Shown here piece by piece: positions 16,249 through 25,966 of a DNA stretch of 64,000 nt; the stretch's first letter is position 1, and every line of letters begins with the position of its first letter. Under the pieces are notes generated by a model. It did no database searches and was not told the origin of the DNA. It saw only the letters and a list, made by a program, of their open reading frames with translations. The stretch is from Bacteroidales bacterium (GTDB lineage: Bacteria > Bacteroidota > Bacteroidia > Bacteroidales > UBA932). Location of the stretch: NCBI GenBank assembly GCA_017437125.1, contig JAFSBV010000032.1, forward strand, positions 1 through 64,000. Reading direction: 5' to 3'. Position numbers and translations under genes: made by a program.

Positions 16249-17586
16249 TTATTTCTTCGCTGTCTTCTTAGCTGCCGGCTTCTTTGCCTTAGGCTCTGCT
16301 TTCTTTGCAGATGCCTTAGGTGCTGCTTTCTTCGCAGCAGCCTTCTTTACTGGAGCCTTGGCTGCTTTTGCGGCTGCAAAGTTAACATCTGAAACGGAAA
16401 TTGCATCATCAACTCGCAAAATAAAATCACTAAGAACGTTCATATAATTGATAAACGCCTCATATGGAGTATCATACGGGTTGAAATATTTATGCACAGC
16501 TCCGTCCGAGAAGAACTTTGTACACATATAGTAGAAGTGGTCGCTCTCCTGGAGATGACCGAAATCCGACCAAAGAGCCTCGTCATTGAGAAGAGCAAGC
16601 TTCTCAGCCTGGTCATTGAGCTTGTTGAACGCATCGTTCTGAAGCTCGTTTCCGAGCCATGCAGTAACGTCACGCTCCTCGTCTGCCCATGAAATAGGAT
16701 CCATCACATCAAGATCACCTACAGGACGATGCTTCTTGGCTGCCTGTGTAGGGGTAACGAACTCGAATTCGCCATCCTTGATCACGATCTCAGGAAGAGC
16801 CCTCATGAAGTCGAAGATTCCGCTTGCAGCCTTCTGGTGCTCGCCGAATGTCTCATAATCCATGAAGAGGTTCACGATCTCATCGTTCTGAGCAGCTGCC
16901 TTGATCCATGAGAGATACTTCTCACATGTAAGAGGCCAGTCTGACCATCCTCTATCAGAGAAACGGAATGCGATGTCATCGCTGAGGCTTGAGTTCTTGA
17001 GGAGGAGCTTGAGGCTTGGAGCCTGAGCACAGCTGTAGAGGAAGTTAGGACTCTTCCATCCGAGGACGTGCCTTGCACCTTCTGTAAGCATGGTCTTGAA
17101 GCCCATGTCGTAAACCATCTCACCGATAGCGTCGGAATAGATGAGCTCTGTGTTGCGGAAAGCCTTAGGAGTCACACCGAAATAATGCTCGATGGCTGCC
17201 TTGTGCTTGAGCACCTGGTTCTTGAACTCGATAGGTGAAGCAAGCGATGCAAGCGAGTGATAATAAGTCTCTGAAAGGAACTCTACGCTACCTGTCTGAG
17301 CAAGCTTGCGGAAGCTCTCGATCACTTCAGGAGCATATCTGTCGAACTGCTCGAGAACTGAACCTGAAATCGAGAACGCCACCTTGAACGCACCCTTGTT
17401 TGCCTCGATAAGCTCAAGAAGAAGGGCATTCATAGGAAGATAGCACTTCTGGGCTACCCTGCGGAGGATGGTCCTGTTCGCGAAATCGTCATAGTAATGA
17501 GAATCCTTTCCGATGTCAAAGAATCTGTATAATCTCAATCTATTTGGCTGATGTACCTGAAAATACAGACATATACTCTTTTTCAT
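16249..17586 (-). CDS. GH57 alpha-amylase/4-alpha-glucanotransferase-like enzyme with Lys/Ala-rich tail
   Basis: Retaining glycoside hydrolase of family 57 acting on alpha-1,4-glucans; cytoplasmic, no signal peptide. GH57 regions seen: VHQPNR (11-16), GSVEFLSETYYH (99-110), RNTELIYSD with Glu147 as the likely nucleophile, and MDYETFGEH with Asp243 as the likely acid/base. After residue about 404 the protein changes into a 40-residue run of Lys, Ala and Pro (repeated KKAAAKK, AKKAEPK) like histone H1 or HupA-type tails. The body up to 403 already spans the expected family length. It sits between a glycosyltransferase and the synthase/phosphorylase fusion. The neighbouring genes support a role in glycogen remodelling. 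Confidence 0.88.
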   Translation of the reverse strand: MKKSICLYFQVHQPNRLRLYRFFDIGKDSHYYDDFANRTILRRVAQKCYLPMNALLLELIEANKGAFKVAFSISGSVLEQFDRYAPEVIESFRKLAQTGSVEFLSETYYHSLASLASPIEFKNQVLKHKAAIEHYFGVTPKAFRNTELIYSDAIGEMVYDMGFKTMLTEGARHVLGWKSPNFLYSCAQAPSLKLLLKNSSLSDDIAFRFSDRGWSDWPLTCEKYLSWIKAAAQNDEIVNLFMDYETFGEHQKAASGIFDFMRALPEIVIKDGEFEFVTPTQAAKKHRPVGDLDVMDPISWADEERDVTAWLGNELQNDAFNKLNDQAEKLALLNDEALWSDFGHLQESDHFYYMCTKFFSDGAVHKYFNPYDTPYEAFINYMNVLSDFILRVDDAISVSDVNFAAAKAAKAPVKKAAAKKAAPKASAKKAEPKAKKPAAKKTAKK

Positions 17587-17600
17587 AATTATGGTTATTT

Positions 17601-18896
17601 TTAGTTTTTGTCAATTACTTCCTGATAAATACCTTTGATCTTGGCAGCAACATCGTTCCACTTGATGCTGTTAACCTCATCATATCCGCAACGTGCTGCG
17701 AGCTGCGAGATTGCAGGATACTGGAGGAGTCCGTAGATCGCGTCAGACATTGCGTCAACATCCCAGAAGTCCACCTTGAGGGCGTACTTCAGGATCTCGG
17801 CACAGCCGGACTGCTTTGAAATGATAGAAGGCACGTTGGTCTGCATGGCCTCGAGAGGAGAGATTCCGAATGGCTCCGAAATCGAAGGCATCACATATAC
17901 GTCCGAAAGTGCGAACATCTTGTGAACCTCCTTTCCACGAAGGAAGCCTGTGAAATGGAATCTGTCAGATATTCCGAGTCGTGCGACGTGACGGATACAC
18001 CTGTTGAGCATATCACCGCTTCCGGCCATCACGAAACGAACGTTATTACATCTCTTGAGAACCTTTGCGGCAGCCTCGATGAAATACTCCGGTCCCTTCT
18101 GATAGGTGACGCGTCCAAGGAAGGTAACGACCTTCTCCTTCACGTTCCTCTCGACCTCGAGTTTCTCACGACCGCTGAAGTCAACGGCATTATGTACCGC
18201 AACAACCTTATCAGGATCGATACCGTAACGATTGATACAGATATTTCTTGTAAGCTCACTCACTGCCATCACCTTGTCTGCAGCCATCATACCCTTTGTC
18301 TCAAGGTCAACCACGCGTGTGTCAACCTGATCATCGCTTGCACGGTCATATGATGTGGCATGCATGTGTACCACGAGCGGTTTGCCGGTAAGCTGCTTTG
18401 CAGCGATACCTGCGAGATATGTGAGCCAGTCATGCGCATGGATCACATCGAACTGATCCTTGTACTGCATGGCGATGGTCGCGCCTACCATGGCGTAGCG
18501 TGCGACCTCTTCCATGAGGTTGGCTCCATATTTTCCGGAGAACTTGTATTTCTGGCCATACTGGACACGGAAGCCCTTGATCTGCCTCTTGCGCTCTTCC
18601 TCGACGATTGTCTTGAAGTCGCTTGGATCAACGTAAGGGACCATGTTTGTGCCGATGTGCACGAACTGCACCTTTCCGAGGAATTCATCGACTGTAGCGC
18701 TTACGGTATCAACCGCAACATCGCTGGCATTGATGATCTTCACTGCGCTCTCGTCCTCGTCACCCGAAGCCGAAGGCATCACGAAAAGTACATCCACATC
18801 GTTGTACGCAAGACCTTTGGTCATACCGTAACATGCTGTTCCGAGACCTCCTGCGATATGAGGAGGGAACTCCCATCCGAACATCAGAACTCTCAT
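17601..18896 (-). CDS. GT-B glycosyltransferase (GT4/GT5-like) of the glycogen cluster
   Basis: 431 residues, cytoplasmic GT-B fold enzyme. Seen: the N-terminal FGWEFPPHIAGGLGTACYG (6-24) with the glycine-rich loop of glycogen/starch synthase-like enzymes, HAHDWLTYLAG in the first domain, FLGRVTYQKGPEYFIEAA beginning the second, and SEPFGISPLEAMQ with the donor-binding glutamates. It probably transfers glucose to an alpha-glucan, but the exact donor (ADP- or UDP-glucose) cannot be told. Its ATG overlaps the stop of the debranching gene as TAATG, so translation is coupled. GH57 follows 14 nt downstream. Confidence 0.87.
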   Translation of the reverse strand: MRVLMFGWEFPPHIAGGLGTACYGMTKGLAYNDVDVLFVMPSASGDEDESAVKIINASDVAVDTVSATVDEFLGKVQFVHIGTNMVPYVDPSDFKTIVEEERKRQIKGFRVQYGQKYKFSGKYGANLMEEVARYAMVGATIAMQYKDQFDVIHAHDWLTYLAGIAAKQLTGKPLVVHMHATSYDRASDDQVDTRVVDLETKGMMAADKVMAVSELTRNICINRYGIDPDKVVAVHNAVDFSGREKLEVERNVKEKVVTFLGRVTYQKGPEYFIEAAAKVLKRCNNVRFVMAGSGDMLNRCIRHVARLGISDRFHFTGFLRGKEVHKMFALSDVYVMPSISEPFGISPLEAMQTNVPSIISKQSGCAEILKYALKVDFWDVDAMSDAIYGLLQYPAISQLAARCGYDEVNSIKWNDVAAKIKGIYQEVIDKN

Positions 18897-20836
18897 TACC
18901 TGTCCTCCTTCTTATACTGGTTCATAATATATTCAATGCGCAGGAGAGCAGCCGTACTCATGGCTGAAGCGATCGCTCCGTGCGGCTCGTGTGGAGGGTC
19001 TCCGTCATAAAGCTCGGAGAATGCTCCGACACCATGTTTGCTGATGTCCTCGAAGAAGCCCTCAACAAGATACTTCGCCCTTCCGTAGAAAGTCTCGCCC
19101 ATCATCCTGAAGCAAAGGTCGATATATGGTGCGAGAAGTGCAGGGAATGCACATCCCTGGTGATATGCAAGGTCGCGGTCGATCTGCGATCCCTCGTAAA
19201 CACCCCTGTATGCCTCGTTTCTTGGAGAAAGTGACCTGAGTCCCCTCTTTGTCAAGAGTTCGTCATTGATAGTCATGACAACTTCAGAAATGATCTCATC
19301 GTCAACTGGGCAGTATTCAAGATATATAGGGAAGAGGATGTTAGGTCTTACAGCCTGATCGACAGGACCGTTTCCAACATAGTCAACAAGGTATCCCCAT
19401 TCCTCTCTCCAGAATGTAGGCTGGAAATTCTGCTTCACAAGGTCGCGTACCGGAGTCCAGCGTGCTGCGAACTCGCTTGTCCTCGGACCGTACTTGTTCT
19501 CCATGTCGATGGCGAAGCAGAGGGCGTTGTACCAGAATGCGTTGGTCTCTATCTGATAACCAGCTCTTTCGGTTACAGGACGTCCATATACATATGCGTT
19601 CATCCAAGAGAGTGCTACTCCGTCCATCTGAGCCCAGAGAAGACCGTTCGGATGCATTGCGATCTCCTTTCTGCGGCCAGGAGCATAGCTTTCGATGATT
19701 CCCTTGAGGGTCTCGCCGTACTTCTTCCATACATGCTTCTCCTTGCCGCTGAAGCGGATATACTGCTGGAGAGTCTCAGTAAGGCGGAGAGGTGCCTCAC
19801 ACTGGGTAGTGCGGTGGAAAAGTCTTTCCTGCTCGTCTGCGATGAGGGTGTCGAGAATCTTTTCGAACTCGTCACAGTCACCGTTTGCGAAGATTGTAAG
19901 ACCAGGAAGTGAAACTATGGTCTCACGGAGAAGACCTGTCTCGAGCCATGAGAAGCCGGCATTGATCTGAGCCCTGCTTCCTTTATGGCACTTGAACATT
20001 TCCGCATTGTGAACGAGAAGGTCGTGATATGTCTCGATGGAATCCATCTTCTTGAGAGTATCAGTGAACTTTCTCTTGAGTCCTCTTGGATTGGCCTCTT
20101 CCACAGATGCAGAGAACACTACAGATTCGCCCGGCTTGAGTTCGAGAGAGAATGCTCCCGGAACGAAAAGGTCTTCACGGCAGTCGAATCCGCGACGGTA
20201 TTCGTCTGAATAAGTCACACCGTTGTACCAGTAAGGCTGAGACTTGAACACAGCCTTGGCCGAAGTCTGAAGGTTGAGTGCAGGGAAGCCGTTGTACATG
20301 CAGAATGAAACGCCGCCGTCAATTTCATCATACGCCGTATAAGCCTCAGGATTCTGGCTTGTAAGGCTGTGAACGCTTCTGAAAGCAAGGAAAGGCTTGA
20401 GCTGAAGCGTGATTTTTGACGGAGCTTCAAGAAGTTCATACTTGATAAGAACCTGATCTGTATCAGGAACCATCATGATTGTCTTGGTGAAATAGATACC
20501 ACCAACCTTGTAGGTGATCACAGGCACCGGATCCGCATCGAAATCGATGATGTACTTATGACCTCTTGGCTCATAGGTATCACCGTAGCAATGGATACCG
20601 AGATTGAACTGTTTGCCGCCGAGGACGAGACTTTCGTCTAAAGCAGAAAGCAACATATACTTTCCGCCACCCAGCTCGTCAACAGGGACGGCGAGCAGTC
20701 CGTGATAACGCCTCGTATTGCACGTCACGATGGACGTATTGCAGTACGCGCCTGTTTCGTTCGAAGCGATGATCTCACGCTTGAGCGAATATTCCAGGTT
20801 TACAAGCTCGGACTTGTTGAATTTAAGAAAAGCCAT
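18896..20836 (-). CDS. Glycogen debranching enzyme (amylo-alpha-1,6-glucosidase type)
   Basis: 646 residues with an N-terminal GDE domain (ETGAYCNTSIVTCNTRRYHGLLAVP near the start, the GxYxxxS-RRYHG signature) and a C-terminal (alpha/alpha)6 catalytic domain (about 280-640) with MDGVALSWMNAYVYGRP and YHQGCAFPALLAPYIDL. It removes alpha-1,6 branch stubs from glycogen. ATG 20836 is chosen: an in-frame TTG at 20869 would overlap glgB and add an unusual extension. It follows glgB by 25 nt and runs into the glycosyltransferase gene with a TAATG overlap. Confidence 0.92.
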   Translation of the reverse strand: MAFLKFNKSELVNLEYSLKREIIASNETGAYCNTSIVTCNTRRYHGLLAVPVDELGGGKYMLLSALDESLVLGGKQFNLGIHCYGDTYEPRGHKYIIDFDADPVPVITYKVGGIYFTKTIMMVPDTDQVLIKYELLEAPSKITLQLKPFLAFRSVHSLTSQNPEAYTAYDEIDGGVSFCMYNGFPALNLQTSAKAVFKSQPYWYNGVTYSDEYRRGFDCREDLFVPGAFSLELKPGESVVFSASVEEANPRGLKRKFTDTLKKMDSIETYHDLLVHNAEMFKCHKGSRAQINAGFSWLETGLLRETIVSLPGLTIFANGDCDEFEKILDTLIADEQERLFHRTTQCEAPLRLTETLQQYIRFSGKEKHVWKKYGETLKGIIESYAPGRRKEIAMHPNGLLWAQMDGVALSWMNAYVYGRPVTERAGYQIETNAFWYNALCFAIDMENKYGPRTSEFAARWTPVRDLVKQNFQPTFWREEWGYLVDYVGNGPVDQAVRPNILFPIYLEYCPVDDEIISEVVMTINDELLTKRGLRSLSPRNEAYRGVYEGSQIDRDLAYHQGCAFPALLAPYIDLCFRMMGETFYGRAKYLVEGFFEDISKHGVGAFSELYDGDPPHEPHGAIASAMSTAALLRIEYIMNQYKKEDR

Positions 20837-20861
20837 GTGTGTAAGTATATTTAGTTTTTTA

Positions 20862-22877
20862 TCAATCAATCTTTTTCAGCACCACTGCGCAACGGCACGG
20901 CAGATAGATGGACAGCGTCTCGTCATATTTGCCGTTTCCGTTCTCACTACGCCCCGATACACTAAAATGCACCTCTCCAGTCTTAAGTCTGGAGAAGCCG
21001 TCAAATTCGTTTTCATCTGTATTCAGCACAACCTCGTATTTTCCTGCCGGCGCGGCAAAGCCATAGTCGGTGAAAGAAGCTGTGGGGTTGAAATTGAGCG
21101 CAAAGATACAACTTTTTCTTTTGAAAATCAGAATCTTTTTTTCTTCATCCTGAACAAAAAGTTCCGGTTTCTCATCAAGAATGCCCTCCTGGCGTGCCAG
21201 ACAGACCATTGCCTTGTCAAAATTTCTGAGATATCTGTACCTCAGATAATCAGGTTCGGCAAGGGACCACTGACGACGCGCGTGCTTGTATGACCATCCG
21301 TTTCCTTCACGAGGGAAGTCGATCCATTCAGGATGACCGAATTCATTGCCCATGAAAGTAAGATAACCGTTTCCGCATGTAGCCATGGTCACCAGACGGA
21401 TCATCTTATGAAGAGCCATTCCCCTGTCAACGATATCGGACTGCGAGTCCTTGTTCATAGAGAAATACATCTCCTTGTCCATGAGACGGAACGCTATGGT
21501 CTTGTCTCCCACCATGGCCTGGTCGTGGCACTCTGCATAGCTGATGGTCTTTTCATCCTCACGCTTGTTGGTGAGCTGCCACCACATTTCGCCCATGCTC
21601 CATTGGTCGTCCGTCAGTTCCTTGATCCATTTGATCCAGTTGTCAGCCACACCCATGCTCATACGGAAATCAAAGCCGACACCACCCTGATCGAGAGGAG
21701 CAGCAAGACCTGCCATTCCGCTCACATCCTCGGCGATGGTGAAGGCATCCGGATTCATCTCATGGATGAGTATGTTCGCGAGAGCAAGATATGCCACAGC
21801 ATTCTCGTCCACGCCCTCGTTGAAGTAGTTGTCATATCCGACAAATGCCTTCTCGAGGCCATGATCCCAGTAAAGCATACTGGTCACACCGTCAAATCGG
21901 AAACCGTCTATATGATATTCCTCCATCCAGTACTTGCAGTTTGAAAGAAGGAAATACTTGGTTTCATCCTTGCCGTAGTCGAAGCAGCGCGAACCCCACG
22001 CAGGATGACGGCCTTGCCATCCGCTGTAGAAATAAAGGTCTTCCTTGCCGTCGAACATTCCGAGTCCCTCGGCCTCGTTGTCAACCGAGTGAGAGTGAAC
22101 GATATCCATCACCACAGCGATGCCGAGGCCATGGGCTTCATCGACAAGGGCCTTGAATTCCTCCGGAGTACCGAAGCGGGAGCTCAATGCATAGAAGTTC
22201 GCCACCTGATAGCCGAACGAACCGTAGTAAGGATGCTCCTGAAGAGCCATGATCTGGAGAGTGTCATATCCCAGATCAGCCACCTTCGGAAGCACATTCA
22301 CGCGGAATTCCTCAAAAGTACCCACCTTCTCCTCTTCCGCCGCCATGCCTATATGGCACTCATAGATCAGCGGATGCGGTCTCTTGCCTGGGTTTCCGTT
22401 ACGCCACATGTAAGGCTGCGCAGGATCCCACACCTGTGCGCAGAAGGTCTTGGTAGCCGGATCCTGAACCGTCCTTGTCACGTACGCTGGCAGCCTTTCG
22501 GCTCCACCACCCTTCCACTCTATGTAGAGCTTGTAGAGAGTGCCGTGATCAAGGAACATGGCAGGAAGGACTATCTCCCAGTTTCCGCCTCCTATCGGTC
22601 TCAATGCATAGGCTTCCGTGCGCTTCCAGTTGTTGAATTCCCCTATAATATAAATCTTCGTGGCATTGGGAGCCCATTCGCGGAAAATCCAGTTTCCTGC
22701 GGCATCACGATGAAGACCATAGTACATATGGTTGTTCATCCCGTTGCAAAGCTTCCCGTCCACAGACATCCTCTCCTTGAAGTCGAGGATCATCTCATGT
22801 CTCCTGTCTATGACCTCCTTGAATGGCTCAAGCCATTCGTCATGATCATAGATCATCTTCTTGCTTTTTGCACACAT
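20862..22877 (-). CDS. glgB: 1,4-alpha-glucan branching enzyme
   Basis: 671-residue GH13 enzyme introducing alpha-1,6 branches into glycogen. N-terminal CBM48 (FREWAPNATKIYIIGEFNNW, about 66-85), then the barrel with MDIVHSHS (region I), DGFRFDGVTSM (region II, nucleophile Asp), AEDVSGM (region III, Glu) and YAECHDQAM (region IV), then a C-terminal beta domain. It resembles the eukaryote-like branching enzymes rather than the long E. coli type. Gene order xseA-xseB-glgB-debranching enzyme on one strand, with gaps of 4, 14 and 25 nt, suggests a single transcript. Confidence 0.95.
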   Translation of the reverse strand: MCAKSKKMIYDHDEWLEPFKEVIDRRHEMILDFKERMSVDGKLCNGMNNHMYYGLHRDAAGNWIFREWAPNATKIYIIGEFNNWKRTEAYALRPIGGGNWEIVLPAMFLDHGTLYKLYIEWKGGGAERLPAYVTRTVQDPATKTFCAQVWDPAQPYMWRNGNPGKRPHPLIYECHIGMAAEEEKVGTFEEFRVNVLPKVADLGYDTLQIMALQEHPYYGSFGYQVANFYALSSRFGTPEEFKALVDEAHGLGIAVVMDIVHSHSVDNEAEGLGMFDGKEDLYFYSGWQGRHPAWGSRCFDYGKDETKYFLLSNCKYWMEEYHIDGFRFDGVTSMLYWDHGLEKAFVGYDNYFNEGVDENAVAYLALANILIHEMNPDAFTIAEDVSGMAGLAAPLDQGGVGFDFRMSMGVADNWIKWIKELTDDQWSMGEMWWQLTNKREDEKTISYAECHDQAMVGDKTIAFRLMDKEMYFSMNKDSQSDIVDRGMALHKMIRLVTMATCGNGYLTFMGNEFGHPEWIDFPREGNGWSYKHARRQWSLAEPDYLRYRYLRNFDKAMVCLARQEGILDEKPELFVQDEEKKILIFKRKSCIFALNFNPTASFTDYGFAAPAGKYEVVLNTDENEFDGFSRLKTGEVHFSVSGRSENGNGKYDETLSIYLPCRCAVVLKKID

Positions 22878-22891
22878 ATGAAGTCTCAGTG

Positions 22892-23086
22892 TTATTGGTT
22901 AGTCATTTCATCCAGCCTCTCACGTGCTCCCCTGAGGTAGGCGCGGCAGGCTTCTATCAGTTCATCAGATCTCCTGATGTATCTGTCTATGTCTCCGATC
23001 CCCGTCTGAGGATCCTCGACCTTCGCCGCGATGGATTCGAGTTCCTCCACAGCTTTCGTATAATCAAATTCTTCTTTCATAATCAT
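22892..23086 (-). CDS. xseB: Exodeoxyribonuclease VII small subunit
   Basis: 64 residues, the normal XseB size, with the conserved FDYTKAVEELESIAAKVEDP at the start and a second helix (SDELIEACRAYLRGARERLDE) forming the usual helical hairpin. It binds the large subunit XseA to make the single-strand-specific exonuclease. It lies 4 nt downstream of xseA and 14 nt upstream of glgB. Met1 and Met3 are both possible starts. Confidence 0.93.
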   Translation of the reverse strand: MIMKEEFDYTKAVEELESIAAKVEDPQTGIGDIDRYIRRSDELIEACRAYLRGARERLDEMTNQ

Positions 23087-23090
23087 TCAT

Positions 23091-24272
23091 TCAGTTACGC
23101 CGGCATCCCAGCACCTCGCAATCTATCGTTCCATCCGCAAACATGACCGAAACTCTGTCACCTTCGGATATCCCGGCCACTCCCTTCAGAACAACTCCCG
23201 TTCCGTCCACAGCCAGCACATACCCCCTTTCCATCATCCTGCGCGGGTCTGCAGAAGAAATCCTGGTCTCCAGCACACGCAAGGCCGCATCCATCCCGGC
23301 AATCTTCAGAGAAAAGCCTCCCCTGATCCTCGAACGCAGCATCTGCAGCATGGTTTCCTCGGCACTCATCCTGGCCGAAACAGCAAGTCTCAGGCGTGAA
23401 GCAAGGGACGAGAGCCTGCCATCCTCATCTTCATATATTCCGAGAATGAAGTCAGCAAGCGCAGTCGGGGTCTTGACATATTCATGAGCGACCATGTCAC
23501 ACACATGGAAGTCCTGGTCATGGCCTATGGCTGTAAGCACCGGCAGAGGATACTGGGCTATGACGGAAGCAAGTCCGTAATCATCAAAACATGCAAGATC
23601 AAGTCTCGCACCACCGCCTCGGAGTATAAGGACAGCATCATAGTCCGCTCCGCTTTCCAGAACGGCATCCATGGCGGCGATTATCGAATCCGGACATTCG
23701 CTTCCCTGCATCAGGGCAGGATAGAGCTGCACATCCACATTGAACCCATATGGATTTTCATCGAGATGACGGATGAAATCGCGGTAGCCGGCAGCATCCT
23801 CGGCTGATATGACAGCGAACCTGTACGGAAGCAACGGAAGCTGAAGACCTTTCTGGAGTTCAAGAAGGCCTTCCTTACCGAGTCTTTCGATGGTCCTCTG
23901 TCTCTCCAGCTCCTTCAGTCCGAGAGAATACTCCGGATCTATATCGTTGATTATCAGCGAGAACCCATATAGCTGACTGTAATTCACCTGGACTTCCACG
24001 AGAATCACCATGCCTTCGCTTATTGGGGAACCTGTAACCGACTGGAAATACGGGGCGATGAAACGGTATCTGGACGACCATATTATCGCATTGGCTTTTG
24101 CGACCAGTCCCTGACTGTTACTTTGAGACAGCTCCAGATAACAATGGCCTCCGTTACGCGCCTTGATCGCGCTAACTTCGGCCCTTACCCAGATACGTGA
24201 CGGAAAAAGACATTCTATCCCCTCCTTAAGTCTCGTTTGGAACTCAAATAGGTCAAAAATTTCTTTTTCCAT
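23091..24272 (-). CDS. xseA: Exodeoxyribonuclease VII large subunit
   Basis: 393 residues: N-terminal OB fold (IWVRAEVSAIKARNGGHCYLEL, about 28-49) and the catalytic domain with VISAEDAAGYRDFIRHL, ILRGGGARLDLACFDD and TAIGHDQDFHVCDMVAH, followed by a shortened coiled coil and the C-terminal DPRRMMERGYVLA strand. It processes single-stranded DNA during repair. ATG 24272 (MEKEIFDLFE) is preferred over an in-frame TTG at 24296. It is divergent from engB. Confidence 0.94.
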   Translation of the reverse strand: MEKEIFDLFEFQTRLKEGIECLFPSRIWVRAEVSAIKARNGGHCYLELSQSNSQGLVAKANAIIWSSRYRFIAPYFQSVTGSPISEGMVILVEVQVNYSQLYGFSLIINDIDPEYSLGLKELERQRTIERLGKEGLLELQKGLQLPLLPYRFAVISAEDAAGYRDFIRHLDENPYGFNVDVQLYPALMQGSECPDSIIAAMDAVLESGADYDAVLILRGGGARLDLACFDDYGLASVIAQYPLPVLTAIGHDQDFHVCDMVAHEYVKTPTALADFILGIYEDEDGRLSSLASRLRLAVSARMSAEETMLQMLRSRIRGGFSLKIAGMDAALRVLETRISSADPRRMMERGYVLAVDGTGVVLKGVAGISEGDRVSVMFADGTIDCEVLGCRRN

Positions 24273-24358
24273 AAAGTTTTCATTACATCGCAACAAATTT
24301 AACTATTTTTTCCTATATGAGATGCAATAATTCATTAAGATTTCAAATAAAAAATTCA

Positions 24359-24366
24359 TATATTTG
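24359..24366 (+). promoter_or_regulatory. Promoter -7 box for engB
   Basis: TATATTTG matches the Bacteroidota -7 consensus TAnnTTTG and ends 25 nt before the engB ATG. The -33 position holds only a weak TTCATTAA-like sequence. Confidence 0.6.
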
Positions 24367-24391
24367 CCGACTGATTTGAGATATTACAGAA

Positions 24392-25003
24392 ATGAAGATC
24401 AACGAAGCATTGTTCTCCGGCAGCAGCACAAGGATTTCCGAGAAGCCGAAGCAGAAGTTTCCTGAATTCGCCTTCATAGGAAGGTCGAATGTAGGAAAGT
24501 CTTCGCTAATCAACATGCTGTGCCGCAACAAGAAGCTTGCAATGACTTCAAGCAAGCCGGGCAAGACAAGACTCGTGAACCATTTCCTCATCAACAGGGA
24601 ATGGTATCTTGTTGACCTTCCCGGATACGGATATGCGAAGATGTCAGCTACAGGCAAGCAGAAGCTTGAGCAGGTCATCAGAAACTACATCAACCTCTCT
24701 CAGGAGATGGTAATGCTCTTTGTCCTCATCGATTCGCGCCATGACATCGGCAAGGTCGATATGGATTTCCTCATCGAACTTGGTCAGAGTCAGATACCTT
24801 TCGCAATAATCTTCACAAAGGGAGACAAGAACGGCCCTAACGCCCTCAACGCGCAGATAGAGAAGATGAAGGCGCAGATCCTTGAATTATGGGAAGAGCT
24901 CCCGCCTGTATTCGTAAGCTCTTCGGAGACAGGATTGGGAAGGGAGGAGATACTTGACTACATAGGTTCAATACTCGAATCTCTCAAAGAAGATAAGAAC
25001 TAA
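24392..25003 (+). CDS. engB: Ribosome biogenesis GTPase EngB (YsxC/YihA)
   Basis: 203-residue TRAFAC-class GTPase needed for large ribosomal subunit assembly. Motifs: G1 GRSNVGKSSLI (30-40), G2 SSKPGKTR, G3 DLPGYGYA, G4 FTKGD, G5 SSETG. The first residues MKINEALFSGSST fit homologues. It is first in a plus-strand run engB-prs-small protein-der of general housekeeping character. Confidence 0.96.
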   Translation: MKINEALFSGSSTRISEKPKQKFPEFAFIGRSNVGKSSLINMLCRNKKLAMTSSKPGKTRLVNHFLINREWYLVDLPGYGYAKMSATGKQKLEQVIRNYINLSQEMVMLFVLIDSRHDIGKVDMDFLIELGQSQIPFAIIFTKGDKNGPNALNAQIEKMKAQILELWEELPPVFVSSSETGLGREEILDYIGSILESLKEDKN

Positions 25004-25033
25004 ACCCTCAATACGATGCAGAAGGAACACAAA

Positions 25034-25966
25034 ATGAAGCTTTTCGCCTGCAGGGCGTCAAAGGATTTTGCATTAAAGGTTGCAAAGGAACTCAATATAG
25101 AGGTCGGAGCCTCGGATGTACTGACATTCAGTGACGGAGAATTCCAGCCGTCATTCAATGAAAGCGTCAGAGGCGCGACTGTATTCATCATACAGTCCAC
25201 ATATCCTCCGACAGACAATCTTTTCGAGCTCCTGCTCATGGCTGATGCCGCAAAGAGAGCATCTGCCCACAGAGTGATTGCAGTAATGCCATATTTCGGC
25301 TGGGCGAGACAGGACCGCAAGGACAAGCCGAGAGTATCAATCGGAGCGAAGCTTGTAGCCAACATGCTCCATGCTGCAGGATGTGACCGCGTCATGACAT
25401 GCGACCTGCACGCAGATCAGATCCAGGGATTCTTCGACTTCCCGGTTGACCACATATATGCAAGTGCCGTATTCCTTCCGTACATAAAATCTCTTAACAT
25501 CGAGAATCTTGCAATAGCAGCTCCGGATATGGGTGGAGCAAAGAGAGCCAATGCCTATGCGAGATATCTTGAGTGTCCGGTAGTGATCTGCCACAAGTCA
25601 CGTGAAAAAGCGAACGTGGTGGCTTCAATCACCGCTATCGGAGATGTCGCAGGCAAGAACATCGTGATCGTTGACGACATGGTGGACACTGCCGGCACAC
25701 TGGCCAAGGCGGCAAATGTGCTGAAGGACATGGGTGCACTCAGCGTACGTGCCTGCGCTACGCACGCTGTTTTCTCAGGCCCCGCATATGAAAAGATAGC
25801 CAATTCGGCTCTCAAGGAAGTGATAGTTTCAGACACGATTCCTCTCGATCCGGATCCTTCAAAGGACAAGAGCAAGATCACAGTCCTCACCATGACCAAG
25901 ATGTTTGCAGACATCATCAACAAGGTCTATAACTATGAGGAAATCAGTTCAAGCTTCATAAACTAA
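25034..25966 (+). CDS. prs: Ribose-phosphate pyrophosphokinase (PRPP synthase)
   Basis: 310 residues making PRPP from ribose 5-phosphate and ATP for nucleotide, His and Trp synthesis. Seen: FSDGEFQPSFNESVRGATVFI, the flexible-loop/ATP region YFGWARQDRKDKPRVSIGAK, DLHADQIQGFFDFPVD, and the PRPP-binding loop VIVDDMVDTAGTLAKAA. ATG 25034 is preferred because an AAGGA sequence lies about 10 nt upstream; an in-frame ATG at 25016 would add six residues. The stop codon touches the ATG of the next small gene. Confidence 0.95.
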   Translation: MKLFACRASKDFALKVAKELNIEVGASDVLTFSDGEFQPSFNESVRGATVFIIQSTYPPTDNLFELLLMADAAKRASAHRVIAVMPYFGWARQDRKDKPRVSIGAKLVANMLHAAGCDRVMTCDLHADQIQGFFDFPVDHIYASAVFLPYIKSLNIENLAIAAPDMGGAKRANAYARYLECPVVICHKSREKANVVASITAIGDVAGKNIVIVDDMVDTAGTLAKAANVLKDMGALSVRACATHAVFSGPAYEKIANSALKEVIVSDTIPLDPDPSKDKSKITVLTMTKMFADIINKVYNYEEISSSFIN

